From the NCBI RefSeq assembly GCF_024707525.1, contig NZ_CP062231.1, positions 1,860,001 to 1,924,000 on the forward strand: DNA of 64,000 nt, read 5' to 3'. The DNA comes from Rhizobium sp. TH2. GTDB lineage: Bacteria > Pseudomonadota > Alphaproteobacteria > Rhizobiales > Rhizobiaceae. A model generated the notes under the pieces. The model worked only from the letters and a program-made list of their open reading frames with translations, searched no databases and was not told where the DNA came from. Position numbers and translations under genes: made by a program. This document shows, piece by piece, positions 1-8,398 of the stretch; position 1 is the first letter of the stretch, and each line of letters opens with the position of its first letter.

Positions 1-579
1 GCCGCGCGTCGCAAAGGCATAGGCGAAGAGCGGGATCGGCGGCAATATGCAGATCCACAGCGTGTAGGCGATCGGATCGCCGGCGATATGGGCGCCTCGA
101 CCATCCACGAATGTATAAAGCGATATGACGACTGCGTTGATCAAGGCAACGGCGATCGCCTGGCCGCTGCCGCCGCGCGCTTCGAAAGCGAGCGCCAGCA
201 CGCCGGCGGAGATCGTGAAAATGCCGAGATACATCGTCGGCTTCAGCGTTTCACCAAGCAGCAGCCAGGTGGAGAATGTCACGAGCAACGGCGCGGCACC
301 GCGCATGAGCGGATAGACCAGCCCGATATCGCCGTGTTTATAGGCGGCGCCGACGAGCTGGTAATAGGCAAAATGTATGCAGACCGAGGCGAGGATATAG
401 GGCCATGCCGCGATATGCGGCAGCGGCACGAAGGGCAGGGCGCAGATTGACACGACCGACGCGCCGAGCGCCACCATGGTCGAATCGAGCTGCTTGTCGG
501 ATCCGGACTTGACCAGCGCATTCCATGTCGCATGCAGGCAGGCGCCGAGAAGAACAAGTAGGACGACATCGAAGGGCAT
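1..579 (-). CDS. EamA/DMT-family transporter, C-terminus cut by window edge
   Basis: The minus-strand frame is open from the ATG at 579 to the window edge (193 codons, no stop). The translation begins MPFDVVLLVLLGACLHATWN and has alternating hydrophobic helices typical of the drug/metabolite transporter superfamily: about six membrane segments are visible in the first 190 residues of an expected 280-300. The EamA-like start (LHATWNALVKSG) and the mid-protein GDIGLVYPLMRG segment are characteristic. Substrate cannot be told. An in-frame ATG at 618 would add 13 Arg/Pro-rich residues; neither start has a convincing ribosome binding site. It is divergent from the VOC gene at 877. Confidence 0.85.
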   Translation of the reverse strand, partial: MPFDVVLLVLLGACLHATWNALVKSGSDKQLDSTMVALGASVVSICALPFVPLPHIAAWPYILASVCIHFAYYQLVGAAYKHGDIGLVYPLMRGAAPLLVTFSTWLLLGETLKPTMYLGIFTISAGVLALAFEARGGSGQAIAVALINAVVISLYTFVDGRGAHIAGDPIAYTLWICILPPIPLFAYAFATRG

Positions 580-876
580 CGGGACCAGCCGCGGGAGGGG
601 CCGGCGTGGGCCGGACATGAGAAGACCGCGCAGCTTCAACAGAACGGGCGTCAAAAATCAAAGCGAAAAGCGTAAAAAGCAGGTCTCTTTACGCAATCGC
701 GGCGGCCTTTTACGGTTTTCGCCCGGGGAGGGAGCGCTTCAACTATCGGGCGAGCCCCATTGTTGCCATTTTGTTCTCTCAGATGAAAAGCCTTGATCTT
801 TGCGATTGATGTTATTGAAGCGTCGGGTATGAATCATGTACATCATGCGTACGAAGATAGAACACGGAGACTGCAT
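580..876. other. Intergenic region between divergent genes
   Basis: About 297 bases separate the divergent EamA and VOC genes. Beyond the ribosome binding site of the VOC gene I see nothing firm. The short plus-strand open frame at 476-796 has no binding site and its composition is unlike a gene. Promoters for both flanking genes presumably lie here but I cannot assign -35/-10 boxes with confidence. Confidence 0.4.
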
Positions 877-1308
877 ATGTCGCTCGACCCCAGAATCTCA
901 TTGGTAACTTTAGGGGTCGAGGATGTGGCCCGCGCGACCGAATTCTATGAAAGGCTCGGTTGGAAGAAATCCTCTGCCAGCCAGGATTCCGTCACCTTCA
1001 TCCAGTTGAAAGGCACCGTGCTCGGGTTATTCTCGCGCGAGGCGCTGGCGCACGATGCCCATGTCGAGAATACGCCGAAGGGATTTTCCGGCATAACGCT
1101 TGCCCATAACGTCACCAGCGAGCGCGGCGTCGATGCGGTCTTCAAGTTCGCGCTCTCCTGTGGCGCCATTGAAGTCAAGAAACCGGAAAAGGTCTTCTGG
1201 GGCGGCTATTCCGGCTATTTCGCCGATCCGGACGGCCATCTCTGGGAGATTGCCTATAACCCGTTCTTCCCACTCAATGCCGAAGGACATGTCGTCCTGG
1301 AAGCGTGA
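877..1308 (+). CDS. VOC-superfamily (glyoxalase/bleomycin-resistance-like) protein
   Basis: 143 residues forming the usual two beta-alpha-beta-beta-beta modules of vicinal oxygen chelate proteins. The first module starts ISLVTLGVEDVARATEFYER; the second ends in the hallmark GYFADPDGHLWEIAYNP, whose Glu is the usual metal ligand. The start at 877 is chosen because GGAGA precedes it at about 7 bases; a start at 793 would add 28 residues with no homology-like character. Probably a small cytoplasmic metal-dependent enzyme or binding protein; the family is too broad to name a substrate. Confidence 0.85.
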   Translation: MSLDPRISLVTLGVEDVARATEFYERLGWKKSSASQDSVTFIQLKGTVLGLFSREALAHDAHVENTPKGFSGITLAHNVTSERGVDAVFKFALSCGAIEVKKPEKVFWGGYSGYFADPDGHLWEIAYNPFFPLNAEGHVVLEA

Positions 1309-1321
1309 GAAGCCGCGCGTC

Positions 1322-1633
1322 TTAGTAACAAGCGCCGCCCATGCAGGAGCGCGTCACGCAACGCTGGACCAGGCACTGATCGGCATTGGCGGAGGGAATG
1401 TAGACTTTCTCGGTCGATTGATGCGAGCTGCAATATTGCTCGTTGCGCACATAGCGGTCGTAGAGGGTGAATCCCTTTCGGCGCGGCGAGGGATAACGAA
1501 AGATCGCGGCACCCTCATTTCGGATGATCGATTTGATCTCGCCGCAGGTCAGCTGCATCGCGGAATAGCGGGAAGTGGCATCGGCGGATGAGAATGCGAT
1601 CATTGCCATCAGTATCGCCAGCAACCTTGACAT
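1322..1633 (-). CDS. Small secreted cysteine-rich protein, unknown function
   Basis: 103 residues. The N-terminus MSRLLAILMAMIAFSSADA is a plausible Sec signal peptide with cleavage near residue 19. The mature part has six cysteines (LTCGEI, EQYCSS, DQCLVQRC, SCMGGAC), consistent with disulphides in the periplasm. The start at 1633 is preferred over 1726 because a GGGAGG lies about 10 bases upstream and the longer form would put charged residues ahead of the signal. It converges on the VOC gene (stops 13 bases apart) and diverges from the CoA-binding gene. I do not recognise a named family. Confidence 0.7.
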   Translation of the reverse strand: MSRLLAILMAMIAFSSADATSRYSAMQLTCGEIKSIIRNEGAAIFRYPSPRRKGFTLYDRYVRNEQYCSSHQSTEKVYIPSANADQCLVQRCVTRSCMGGACY

Positions 1634-1712
1634 CCCCCATCGTCCTCCCAACTTCCTTATGTCATTCGCCGCGATCCGCGGCCTTCGTCGCCAGCCATCA
1701 TGAGAGGCACGC

Positions 1713-2141
1713 ATGGACCACGACAACTATGATCGTAACCTGATCCGCGACATTTTGAAAACAACTAAAAATATCGCCGTGATCGGCGCGTCTCCGAATC
1801 CGGCGCGCCCGAGCTATGGCGTCATGCGTTTTTTGCTCGGCAAGGGCTATCGTGTGATCCCGATCAATCCGGGGCATGCCGGCAAGGAAATCCAGGGCCA
1901 GAAGGTCTATGCCTCTCTGGCCGACATCGAGGAGGATGTCGACATGGTCGAGATTTTCCGCGCCGCCGACCAGCTTTCCGCAGTCGTGGACGAGGTTCTG
2001 GCGATGAAGAAGCCGCCGAAGGTGATCTGGGGCCAGTTGACGGTGCGCGACGATGCGGCAGCGGCAAAGGCCGAGCAAGCGGGCTTGACGGTGATCATGG
2101 ACCGCTGCCCTGCGATCGAATATCCGCGCGTGGTGGGATGA
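1713..2141 (+). CDS. CoA-binding domain protein (YccU-like)
   Basis: 142 residues, a single Rossmann-like CoA-binding domain. Visible hallmarks: the nucleotide-binding turn NIAVIGASPNPARPSYGV near residues 20-37, KGYRVIPINPG, and the DMVEIFR strand, as in the YccU/succinyl-CoA synthetase alpha N-terminal family. Length matches stand-alone members. Cytoplasmic; the biochemical role of these single-domain proteins is not settled. Its TGA (2139-2141) directly abuts the stop codon of the convergent PfkB gene (2142-2144), leaving no room for a conventional terminator between them. Confidence 0.9.
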   Translation: MDHDNYDRNLIRDILKTTKNIAVIGASPNPARPSYGVMRFLLGKGYRVIPINPGHAGKEIQGQKVYASLADIEEDVDMVEIFRAADQLSAVVDEVLAMKKPPKVIWGQLTVRDDAAAAKAEQAGLTVIMDRCPAIEYPRVVG

Positions 2142-3056
2142 TCAGCGATCATCCTCGCCGAGCCGCGCGCGAACCTGTGTGGCGCGGATAAGGTCACGGC
2201 GTTCGACCGGGGTCGACATGAAGACCGACGCGGCCGCCTGGCCATAATGAACCGCGGCCTCGAACTCCGATCCCGAAGCCATCTGGCTCGCCAGCGCGCC
2301 GACGAAGAAATCCATCGCCCCGTGCATCGATTCAGGCTTGCCCTTCATCGCGGGGTGATATTCCGGACGCCCACCGCGCTCCATATGCACCAATCCGCCC
2401 GCGCCGAGCATGATCGCGACGCGTGGCACCTTGTCGGCCAACGGTATGATGGCTTCGAGGGCCACTTTGGGGCTGGAGAAAGAACGGCCGGCCATGGCTT
2501 CGCCTTCGGCCTGGCCGAGAACGAGAATATCCGAGAGATAAAGCAGTTCCTCATGCGCCGGCCGAATGGGACAGTCATTCAGCATGACAAGTGCACCGGA
2601 AGCCTTCGCCTTACGGGCCAGCGCGACGTTGGCGCCGGCGGGCAATTCGTTCTGCAGCACGAGATAGCCGGTGTCCGCCGGGATCGCTACCGCATTGGCG
2701 TCAAAGGAAAGGTTGGCGCCGCTCACGATGATGGCACCGAAATCGCCGAATGGATTGACGATTGCGACACTTGCGCCCGACGTCTCGCCGGCGCCGGTCT
2801 GCAGCATTGAAATATCGACACCCGCTGCCTCGAGATTGGCAGCCATGATGTGGCCGGCTTCATCGTCACCGATACGGCCCGCGAACCACGTCACGACACC
2901 GTTGCGCGCCGAGGCTATGGCCTGGTTGCCGCCCTTGCCGCCCGGGATGTAACGGAGCGAATGACCCGGCAGGTATTCGTCGGCAATCGGGAATTTCTCG
3001 ACATTGACGACAAGGTCGTGATGCAGCGATCCGGCTACCAATACGTGCTTTGTCAT
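2142..3056 (-). CDS. PfkB/ribokinase-family carbohydrate kinase, altered active-site motif
   Basis: 304 residues, standard length for PfkB kinases. The N-terminal signature is present (RYIPGGKGGNQAIASARNG, residues about 36-54), as are GRIGDDEAG and a LNDCPIRP segment equivalent to the ribokinase NPAP region. The C-terminal catalytic loop, normally DTxGAGD, reads ESMHGAMD with Met248 in place of the second Gly and Asp249 keeping the catalytic base position. Likely phosphorylates a sugar or nucleoside, or has lost or changed activity. No pathway partner sits beside it. Confidence 0.85.
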   Translation of the reverse strand: MTKHVLVAGSLHHDLVVNVEKFPIADEYLPGHSLRYIPGGKGGNQAIASARNGVVTWFAGRIGDDEAGHIMAANLEAAGVDISMLQTGAGETSGASVAIVNPFGDFGAIIVSGANLSFDANAVAIPADTGYLVLQNELPAGANVALARKAKASGALVMLNDCPIRPAHEELLYLSDILVLGQAEGEAMAGRSFSSPKVALEAIIPLADKVPRVAIMLGAGGLVHMERGGRPEYHPAMKGKPESMHGAMDFFVGALASQMASGSEFEAAVHYGQAAASVFMSTPVERRDLIRATQVRARLGEDDR

Positions 3057-3122
3057 GCGATTTCCCTCTCCTGGGAGAAGGGTTAGGGCACTTGGCGCCT
3101 AAAGTAAATCGCCAGAAAGCGT

Positions 3123-4568
3123 CTACGACTTCCTGTTGACCGCGATTTCGCCGAGAAGGCGCGCGACCTCTTCCTCCGAGGAAAGATCCGGCGTGGCGCC
3201 GGTGATCGGAGGCGTGGTCCGCACGACGGGCGCCGTCGCATTGCCGGTGAAATTTGCCGCTTCGCGCGTCTCCGCCTTTACTTGCTGCGGCGCGCTGGCG
3301 TTGCCGAATATGCCGCTGGCATCCAGTTCGGCTTCGAGCAGTTTTTCGAAATCGCTCGGGGTGGCATCACGCGAAGCCACTGACGCCGCATCGTCAACGA
3401 TCGGCGAGGCGGGAGGCGTGACGGTCCGCGCAAATGGCTGAGCGACGGGCGGCACATTGTACTGGCTCGCGGGCTGGGCGGAGTGCACGCGGCGCATCGC
3501 GTCGCTTCTAGCGGCCTCCAATCGGGCGGCGATCGCCTTTGCCTGATCGGCATCCGTCGTCGATTGATCCGAAGTAGTAATAGCGGGCTGTGTGCCGAGC
3601 ATCCGCGCCCGTGCCTGATCCAGCGCGCTCTCGGCCGCATCGGCCGTTATCACGCGCGCCGCTGGCTCCTGACGCGTCTCGACTGGTGTCGCGACCGAGG
3701 GCTGGGCGGCGCCCTGTTGGCCGAACGACTGGCTTGGCCGCAGGATCGGCGAGGGCCCGGCGAAAGATGTCTCAGTAGGCTCCTGCTGCTGCACCACCGG
3801 CCGCTCGATCGGCTGAAAAGCCGTCGTCGTCTGCGCGCCGGGCTTGATGCCTGTCATCGGCTCGCGATCCTCGTCATAGAGCATCGAACCCATGGCGGAG
3901 ACATTTCTGTCGGCCTGTTCCTGGTTCCGGCCGGGAAGGGCCTCTAGCGGCACCACGGATTGGACCGGCGCCAGCTTGATTTCGGGTTGCGCGAATCCCG
4001 CTTCCGCCACGACAGGCCTGGCCTCTGGAACAACCGGCTTGATCTCGGGCAAAACGGGCTTTGCCTCCGGGATAACCGGCCTGGCCTCGGCCTGTACCGA
4101 CACGGGGCGCTCGGCCGGACGCATCACCGGCTGCGGCGCAGGCTCAGGCCTCCGCTCGGGCGTGGCCACGGGCGTCAGTTTCGGCTCGCTGACCGGTTCC
4201 GAGACACTTGCGGCGATCGCTTTTACCGCGACTGGCAGATCCCGAACGGCGAATTCGGCCTTGTTCGCCGCCACCGGCTCGCGGTCGGCGATGCCGGTCT
4301 CGATGACGATATCGGTTGGGCCGCCGATCATGATCAGGTGCTCGACGTCGTCGCGGCGGATCAGCACCAGGCGGCGCTTCGGATCGACGGCGGCCGCATC
4401 GAGAATCATCAGACGTGGCTCGCGCGCCTTGCCGCCCTTGATGAACAGGGGAGAGTTCCGCCGCTTGAGAAACAACAGCACGAAGATCAGCACGATGAAG
4501 GCGACACCGACGCCGCCGATCGCGAGAACAAGCCGAGGTGCCAGGTCGGGGGTCAATCCGTCGAGCAT
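3123..4568 (-). CDS. FliO-like flagellar/membrane protein with long Pro-rich tail
   Basis: 481 residues. One membrane helix (about residues 13-36, VLAIGGVGVAFIVLIFVLLF) is followed by a FliO-like domain (RRLVLIRRDDVEHLIMIGGP, about residues 65-85). The remaining 380 residues are low-complexity and rich in Pro, Ala, Glu and Val, with degenerate repeats of the type EARPVIPEAKPVLPEIKPVV (about residues 165-195); these look disordered. The start at 4568 (MLDGL) has AAGG 8 bases upstream; the ATG at 4574 would leave only 2 bases. FliO helps assemble the flagellar export gate, but here the gene is far from other flagellar assembly genes, so the function is inferred from the small N-terminal domain only. 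Confidence 0.7.
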   Translation of the reverse strand: MLDGLTPDLAPRLVLAIGGVGVAFIVLIFVLLFLKRRNSPLFIKGGKAREPRLMILDAAAVDPKRRLVLIRRDDVEHLIMIGGPTDIVIETGIADREPVAANKAEFAVRDLPVAVKAIAASVSEPVSEPKLTPVATPERRPEPAPQPVMRPAERPVSVQAEARPVIPEAKPVLPEIKPVVPEARPVVAEAGFAQPEIKLAPVQSVVPLEALPGRNQEQADRNVSAMGSMLYDEDREPMTGIKPGAQTTTAFQPIERPVVQQQEPTETSFAGPSPILRPSQSFGQQGAAQPSVATPVETRQEPAARVITADAAESALDQARARMLGTQPAITTSDQSTTDADQAKAIAARLEAARSDAMRRVHSAQPASQYNVPPVAQPFARTVTPPASPIVDDAASVASRDATPSDFEKLLEAELDASGIFGNASAPQQVKAETREAANFTGNATAPVVRTTPPITGATPDLSSEEEVARLLGEIAVNRKS

Positions 4569-4861
4569 GGTCATATCCTTTCCGGCAACGTTCTATAAGC
4601 TTTGAGCGGCTGCCTCCAAAATAACTGAATCCTTATCGGATCAGCCAGTCCTATTGGTCATAGACGGCTTTTTTCGGGCTTGGCAAGCGGTTTTGGGCCA
4701 CCAGCCACCCGAAACCGGGGACGGAGTTGTGCGAGGCTTGCTGCATGGCCGTTTTTGCCAGCCAAAGCGGTGAATAGATGGCGATGCCGCTTTTTGCCCG
4801 GCCCCCGAATTGATAAGGATTGAGTCGCGGGACCGTTCGTCTCGCTGTAATTGAGGTATCG
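4569..4861. other. Divergent promoter region of the FliO-like gene and cckA
   Basis: About 290 bases between two divergent genes. I see the GAGG ribosome binding site of cckA at its right end and AAGG for the FliO-like gene at its left end. No CtrA-type TTAA-N7-TTAA site or other operator could be recognised by eye. Confidence 0.4.
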
Positions 4862-7444
4862 ATGACAAATCTGAAACCGGCGGGCGACTATCAGATGCCT
4901 GTGGTCGAGAACGCCCACAGGCCCGGTATGGTTCTGCGCCTGGTTCTGCTCGCGCTGGTGCTGCTGGCGACGGCGGCGGCCTTCGTCTGGTTCCGCGACC
5001 AGATGGAAAACGAACTCGTGCTCGGCATTCTCGGCGTGCTGGCCATGGCCGGCATATTCTTCGTCGTTTCGGCGGTCATCGGTTTTGTCGAGATCATGCC
5101 GCAGAACCGCACCGACCGCATTCCGCGCGCCTTTCTCGATACCCATCCCGACGGCACCGTCGTCACCGACCGGAAGGGCCGGCTGATCTACGCCAACGCC
5201 GCCTACGCCAGGCTCACCGGCGCGGAAAACCCCGCTGCCATCCTGACGCTGGAAACGCTGTTGTCGAAAAACCGCGAGACGACCGAGGCGGTCTACCGGC
5301 TGACCAACGGCCTGATGGAAGGCAAATCCGGCTATGAGGAATTCCGTCTCGCTCATCCGCTCGGCCATCCCGAGGGCGGACCGCAGCAGGCGTGGTGGTA
5401 TCGGCTGAAGGCACGGCCGCTGAAGCTCGAGGATGAGGGCGGTGGGCCGATCTTCCTCTGGCAGATTTCGGATATTTCCGCCGAGCGCGACGACCAGGAG
5501 CGCTTCTTCCGCGAGCTCCAGAACGCGATCGATTATCTCGACCATGCGCCGGCCGGCTTCTTCTCGGCCGGGCGCAAGGGCGAGATCTTCTATGTCAACG
5601 CGACGTTGGCCGAATGGCTGGGCATCGATCTAACGCAGTTCCAGCCCGGTTCGCTCGGCATCCGCGATATCGCGGCCGGCGAAGGCCTGACCCGCATGGA
5701 GACCATTCAGCCCGAACCCGGCCAGACCCGTACCGAAACGCTCGATCTCGATTTCCGCAAGGTTGGCGGCCAGAGCCTGCCGGTCCGGATCGTCCATCGC
5801 GTCTCGGCCATGAAAGACGGCGCGCCGGGCGAAAGCCGCACCATCGTGCTCAAGCGCCAGCGCGACGAAACGGCCGCCAACGATGATTCCTCCGCCGCCC
5901 AGCGCTTCAACCGTTTCTTCAACAACACGCCGATGGCGATTGCCTCGGTGGATGGGGAAGGGCATATCCTCCGCACCAATACCCAATTCATGAAGCTGTT
6001 TTCCGGTCTTGTCTCGAATGACGATGGGACCGGCGACCTCAGCGTCGTCGTCCACGAAGCCGACCGCGCCCGCCTCGGCGAGGCGCTCGCTGCTGCCAAG
6101 GACCGGAAGGTCGATATCGAGCCCGTCGATTCGCGCCATCCCGCCGACGAGGCGCGCGCCTTCCGCTTCTACGTCAATGCCGTGATCGACCAGTCGGGCG
6201 AGGCGCCCGAGGAGGCGGCGATCGTCTATGCCGTCGAGACCACCCAGCAGAAGGCGCTGGAAAACCAGATGGCGCAGACGCAGAAGATGAACGCCGTAGG
6301 CACGCTGGCCGGCGGCATCGCGCACGACTTCAACAATGTGTTGACCGCGATTCTCCTGTCTTCGGACCACTTGTTGCTTCAGGCCCGGCAATCGGATTCG
6401 AGCTTTGCCGATCTCATGGAGATCAAGCGCAACGCCAATCGCGCCGCCGTGCTGGTGCGCCAGCTGCTGGCCTTCTCCCGCAAGCAGACGCTCCGGCCTG
6501 CCGTCATCAACCTCACCGATGCGATCGGCGATCTGCGCATGCTGGTGGCCCGCATGCTGTCGGGCACCAAGGTGAAGCTGGAGGTCGATTACGGCCGCGA
6601 TCTCTGGCCGGTGAAGACCGATCTCTCGCAATTCGAGCAGGTCATGGTGAACCTCTCGGTCAATGCCCGCGACGCCATGCCTGAGGGCGGCACGCTGACC
6701 ATCAGCACCCGCAATGTCACCGCCGAAGAAGCCGGCCGGATGGGCCATCGCGGGCTGGCTGCCGAGGATTTCGTGCTCGTCGATGTCTCCGACACCGGCA
6801 CCGGCATTGCGCCCGAGATCATGGACAAGATCTTCGAGCCCTTCTTCACCACCAAGGAAGTGGGCAAGGGTACCGGGCTCGGACTGTCAATGGTCTACGG
6901 CATCATCAAGCAGTCCGGCGGTTATGTGATTCCGGAATCCGAACTCGGCAAGGGTACGGTGTTCCACATCTTCCTGCCGCGCCACATTCCGGTCGAGCAG
7001 CCGGAGAGCGAGATGGCGGCGGTCGCCGAGGCAGCCAGGAGCAAGGCGGCGGATGTCGATCTCGACCTCACCGGCAATTCCGCCGTCGTGCTGCTCGTCG
7101 AGGATGAAGAAGCGGTGCGGCGCGGCGGCAAGCGCATGCTGGAAACGCGTGGCTATACCGTCCACGAGGCCGGCTCCGGCGTCGAGGCGCTCGATATCCT
7201 GGAAGAACTCGACGGCAAGGTCGATGTGGTCGTCTCCGACGTCGTGATGCCCGAGATGGACGGCCCGACACTGCTCGGCGAGATCCGCAAGCGCTGGCCG
7301 GACCTGAAATTCATCTTCGTCTCGGGCTTCGCGGAGGATGCCTTCGCCCGCAACCTGCCGGAGGGCTCGAATTTCGGCTTCCTGCCGAAGCCGTTCTCGC
7401 TCAAGCAACTGGCGACGACAGTGCGGGAGATGCTGGATTCCTAG
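4862..7444 (+). CDS. cckA: Cell-cycle hybrid histidine kinase CckA
   Basis: 860 residues from the ATG at 4862, preceded by GAGG at 5-6 bases. Two membrane helices lie at about residues 24-44 and 50-78, followed by PAS domains (GTVVTDRKGRLIYANAAYARL; APAGFFSAGRKGEIFYVN; a third before the kinase). The dimerisation/H-box GGIAHDFNNVLTAIL carries the phospho-acceptor His488. The ATPase domain shows N-box NLSVNARDAMPEGG, DTGTGIAPE and GTGLGLSMVYGI. A C-terminal receiver has Asp793 in VVSDVVMPEMDG. This is the CckA layout; in alphaproteobacteria CckA passes phosphate through ChpT to CtrA and CpdR to control the cell cycle. Its stop overlaps psuG's stop on the other strand in a shared CTAG. Confidence 0.95.
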   Translation: MTNLKPAGDYQMPVVENAHRPGMVLRLVLLALVLLATAAAFVWFRDQMENELVLGILGVLAMAGIFFVVSAVIGFVEIMPQNRTDRIPRAFLDTHPDGTVVTDRKGRLIYANAAYARLTGAENPAAILTLETLLSKNRETTEAVYRLTNGLMEGKSGYEEFRLAHPLGHPEGGPQQAWWYRLKARPLKLEDEGGGPIFLWQISDISAERDDQERFFRELQNAIDYLDHAPAGFFSAGRKGEIFYVNATLAEWLGIDLTQFQPGSLGIRDIAAGEGLTRMETIQPEPGQTRTETLDLDFRKVGGQSLPVRIVHRVSAMKDGAPGESRTIVLKRQRDETAANDDSSAAQRFNRFFNNTPMAIASVDGEGHILRTNTQFMKLFSGLVSNDDGTGDLSVVVHEADRARLGEALAAAKDRKVDIEPVDSRHPADEARAFRFYVNAVIDQSGEAPEEAAIVYAVETTQQKALENQMAQTQKMNAVGTLAGGIAHDFNNVLTAILLSSDHLLLQARQSDSSFADLMEIKRNANRAAVLVRQLLAFSRKQTLRPAVINLTDAIGDLRMLVARMLSGTKVKLEVDYGRDLWPVKTDLSQFEQVMVNLSVNARDAMPEGGTLTISTRNVTAEEAGRMGHRGLAAEDFVLVDVSDTGTGIAPEIMDKIFEPFFTTKEVGKGTGLGLSMVYGIIKQSGGYVIPESELGKGTVFHIFLPRHIPVEQPESEMAAVAEAARSKAADVDLDLTGNSAVVLLVEDEEAVRRGGKRMLETRGYTVHEAGSGVEALDILEELDGKVDVVVSDVVMPEMDGPTLLGEIRKRWPDLKFIFVSGFAEDAFARNLPEGSNFGFLPKPFSLKQLATTVREMLDS

Positions 7445-8367
7445 GCGGTCTTCGCCAGCGCCACTGATATATTCGCCGCCAGCCGGGCATTGTTCTCGAC
7501 CAGCGAGATGTTGGTCGAAAGGCTGCGGCCCTCGGTCAGGTAATAGATATCCGAAAGCAGGAACGGCGTCACCGCCTTGCCCGTGATGCCTTTTTCCCCT
7601 GCATTCGTGAGCGCCTGTCGGATGTAGCCTTCCATCTCGACTGCCGGAATCTCATCCTTCTCCGGCACCGGATTGCCGATCAGCATGCCGCCGGCGATGC
7701 CTAGCGCTTCGCGCATATGCTGGAACGCGGCGATGCGGTCGGCGCTGTCGAGCCGGAGCGGGCTCTTGAGCCCGGAACTGCGCGACCAGAAGGCGGGGAA
7801 ATCGTCTTGGCCCAGCGTGACGACGGGGACACCCTTGGTCTCCAGCACTTCCAGCGTCTTCGGCACGTCGAGGATCGCCTTGGCGCCGGCGCAGACGACG
7901 ATCACCGGTGTCCGCGACAGTTCCTCGAGGTCGGCCGATATGTCGAAACTCTCCTCCGCCTTGCGGTGGACGCCGCCGATGCCGCCGGTGGCGAAGACAT
8001 GGATGCCCGCACGTGCCGCGGCGATCATCGTTGCCGCGACCGTGGTCGCCCCGGTCCGGCCTTCGGAAATGGCGAAGGCGAGATCGGCGCGTGACAGCTT
8101 CATCGCGTCGGATGTCCTGGCCAGCGCTTCGAGTTCGGATGGTTCCAGCCCGATATGCAGGTTGCCGTTGATCACGGCGATCGTTGCGGGCACCGCGCCT
8201 TCCGCGCGGATGATCGCCTCGACGCTCTGGGCCATTTCAAGGTTGCCGGGATAGGGCATGCCGTGGGTGATGATGGTGGATTCGAGCGCCACGACGGGCA
8301 CGCCATTGGCCTTGGCCGTGGCCACTTCGGACGAATAGGAAACGGGGAGGGCGTGCGTGTCGGTCAT
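7441..8367 (-). CDS. psuG: Pseudouridine-5'-phosphate glycosidase
   Basis: 308 residues, the family's usual length. Typical segments are VPVVALESTIITHGMPYPGN near the N-terminus, GRTGATTVAATM, ATGGIGGVHRKAEESFDISA and a C-terminal GKAVTPFLLSDIYYLTEGRS. The enzyme splits pseudouridine 5'-phosphate to uracil and ribose 5-phosphate and is metal dependent. The start at 8367 (MTDTHALP) fits the family; a longer frame to 8427 overlaps the neighbour. psuK ends 31 bases upstream on the same strand, so the two form a catabolic operon. Confidence 0.93.
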   Translation of the reverse strand: MTDTHALPVSYSSEVATAKANGVPVVALESTIITHGMPYPGNLEMAQSVEAIIRAEGAVPATIAVINGNLHIGLEPSELEALARTSDAMKLSRADLAFAISEGRTGATTVAATMIAAARAGIHVFATGGIGGVHRKAEESFDISADLEELSRTPVIVVCAGAKAILDVPKTLEVLETKGVPVVTLGQDDFPAFWSRSSGLKSPLRLDSADRIAAFQHMREALGIAGGMLIGNPVPEKDEIPAVEMEGYIRQALTNAGEKGITGKAVTPFLLSDIYYLTEGRSLSTNISLVENNARLAANISVALAKTA

Positions 8368-8398
8368 CGGTCGATCCTGAAATATCGGGGTTGGCGGC

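Noticed and set aside
5630..6748. 372-residue open frame antisense to cckA
   Set aside because: It is a shadow of high-GC coding sequence on the other strand; its composition (Leu, Arg, Gly, Asp, His) is typical of such shadows, and cckA is clearly the real gene.
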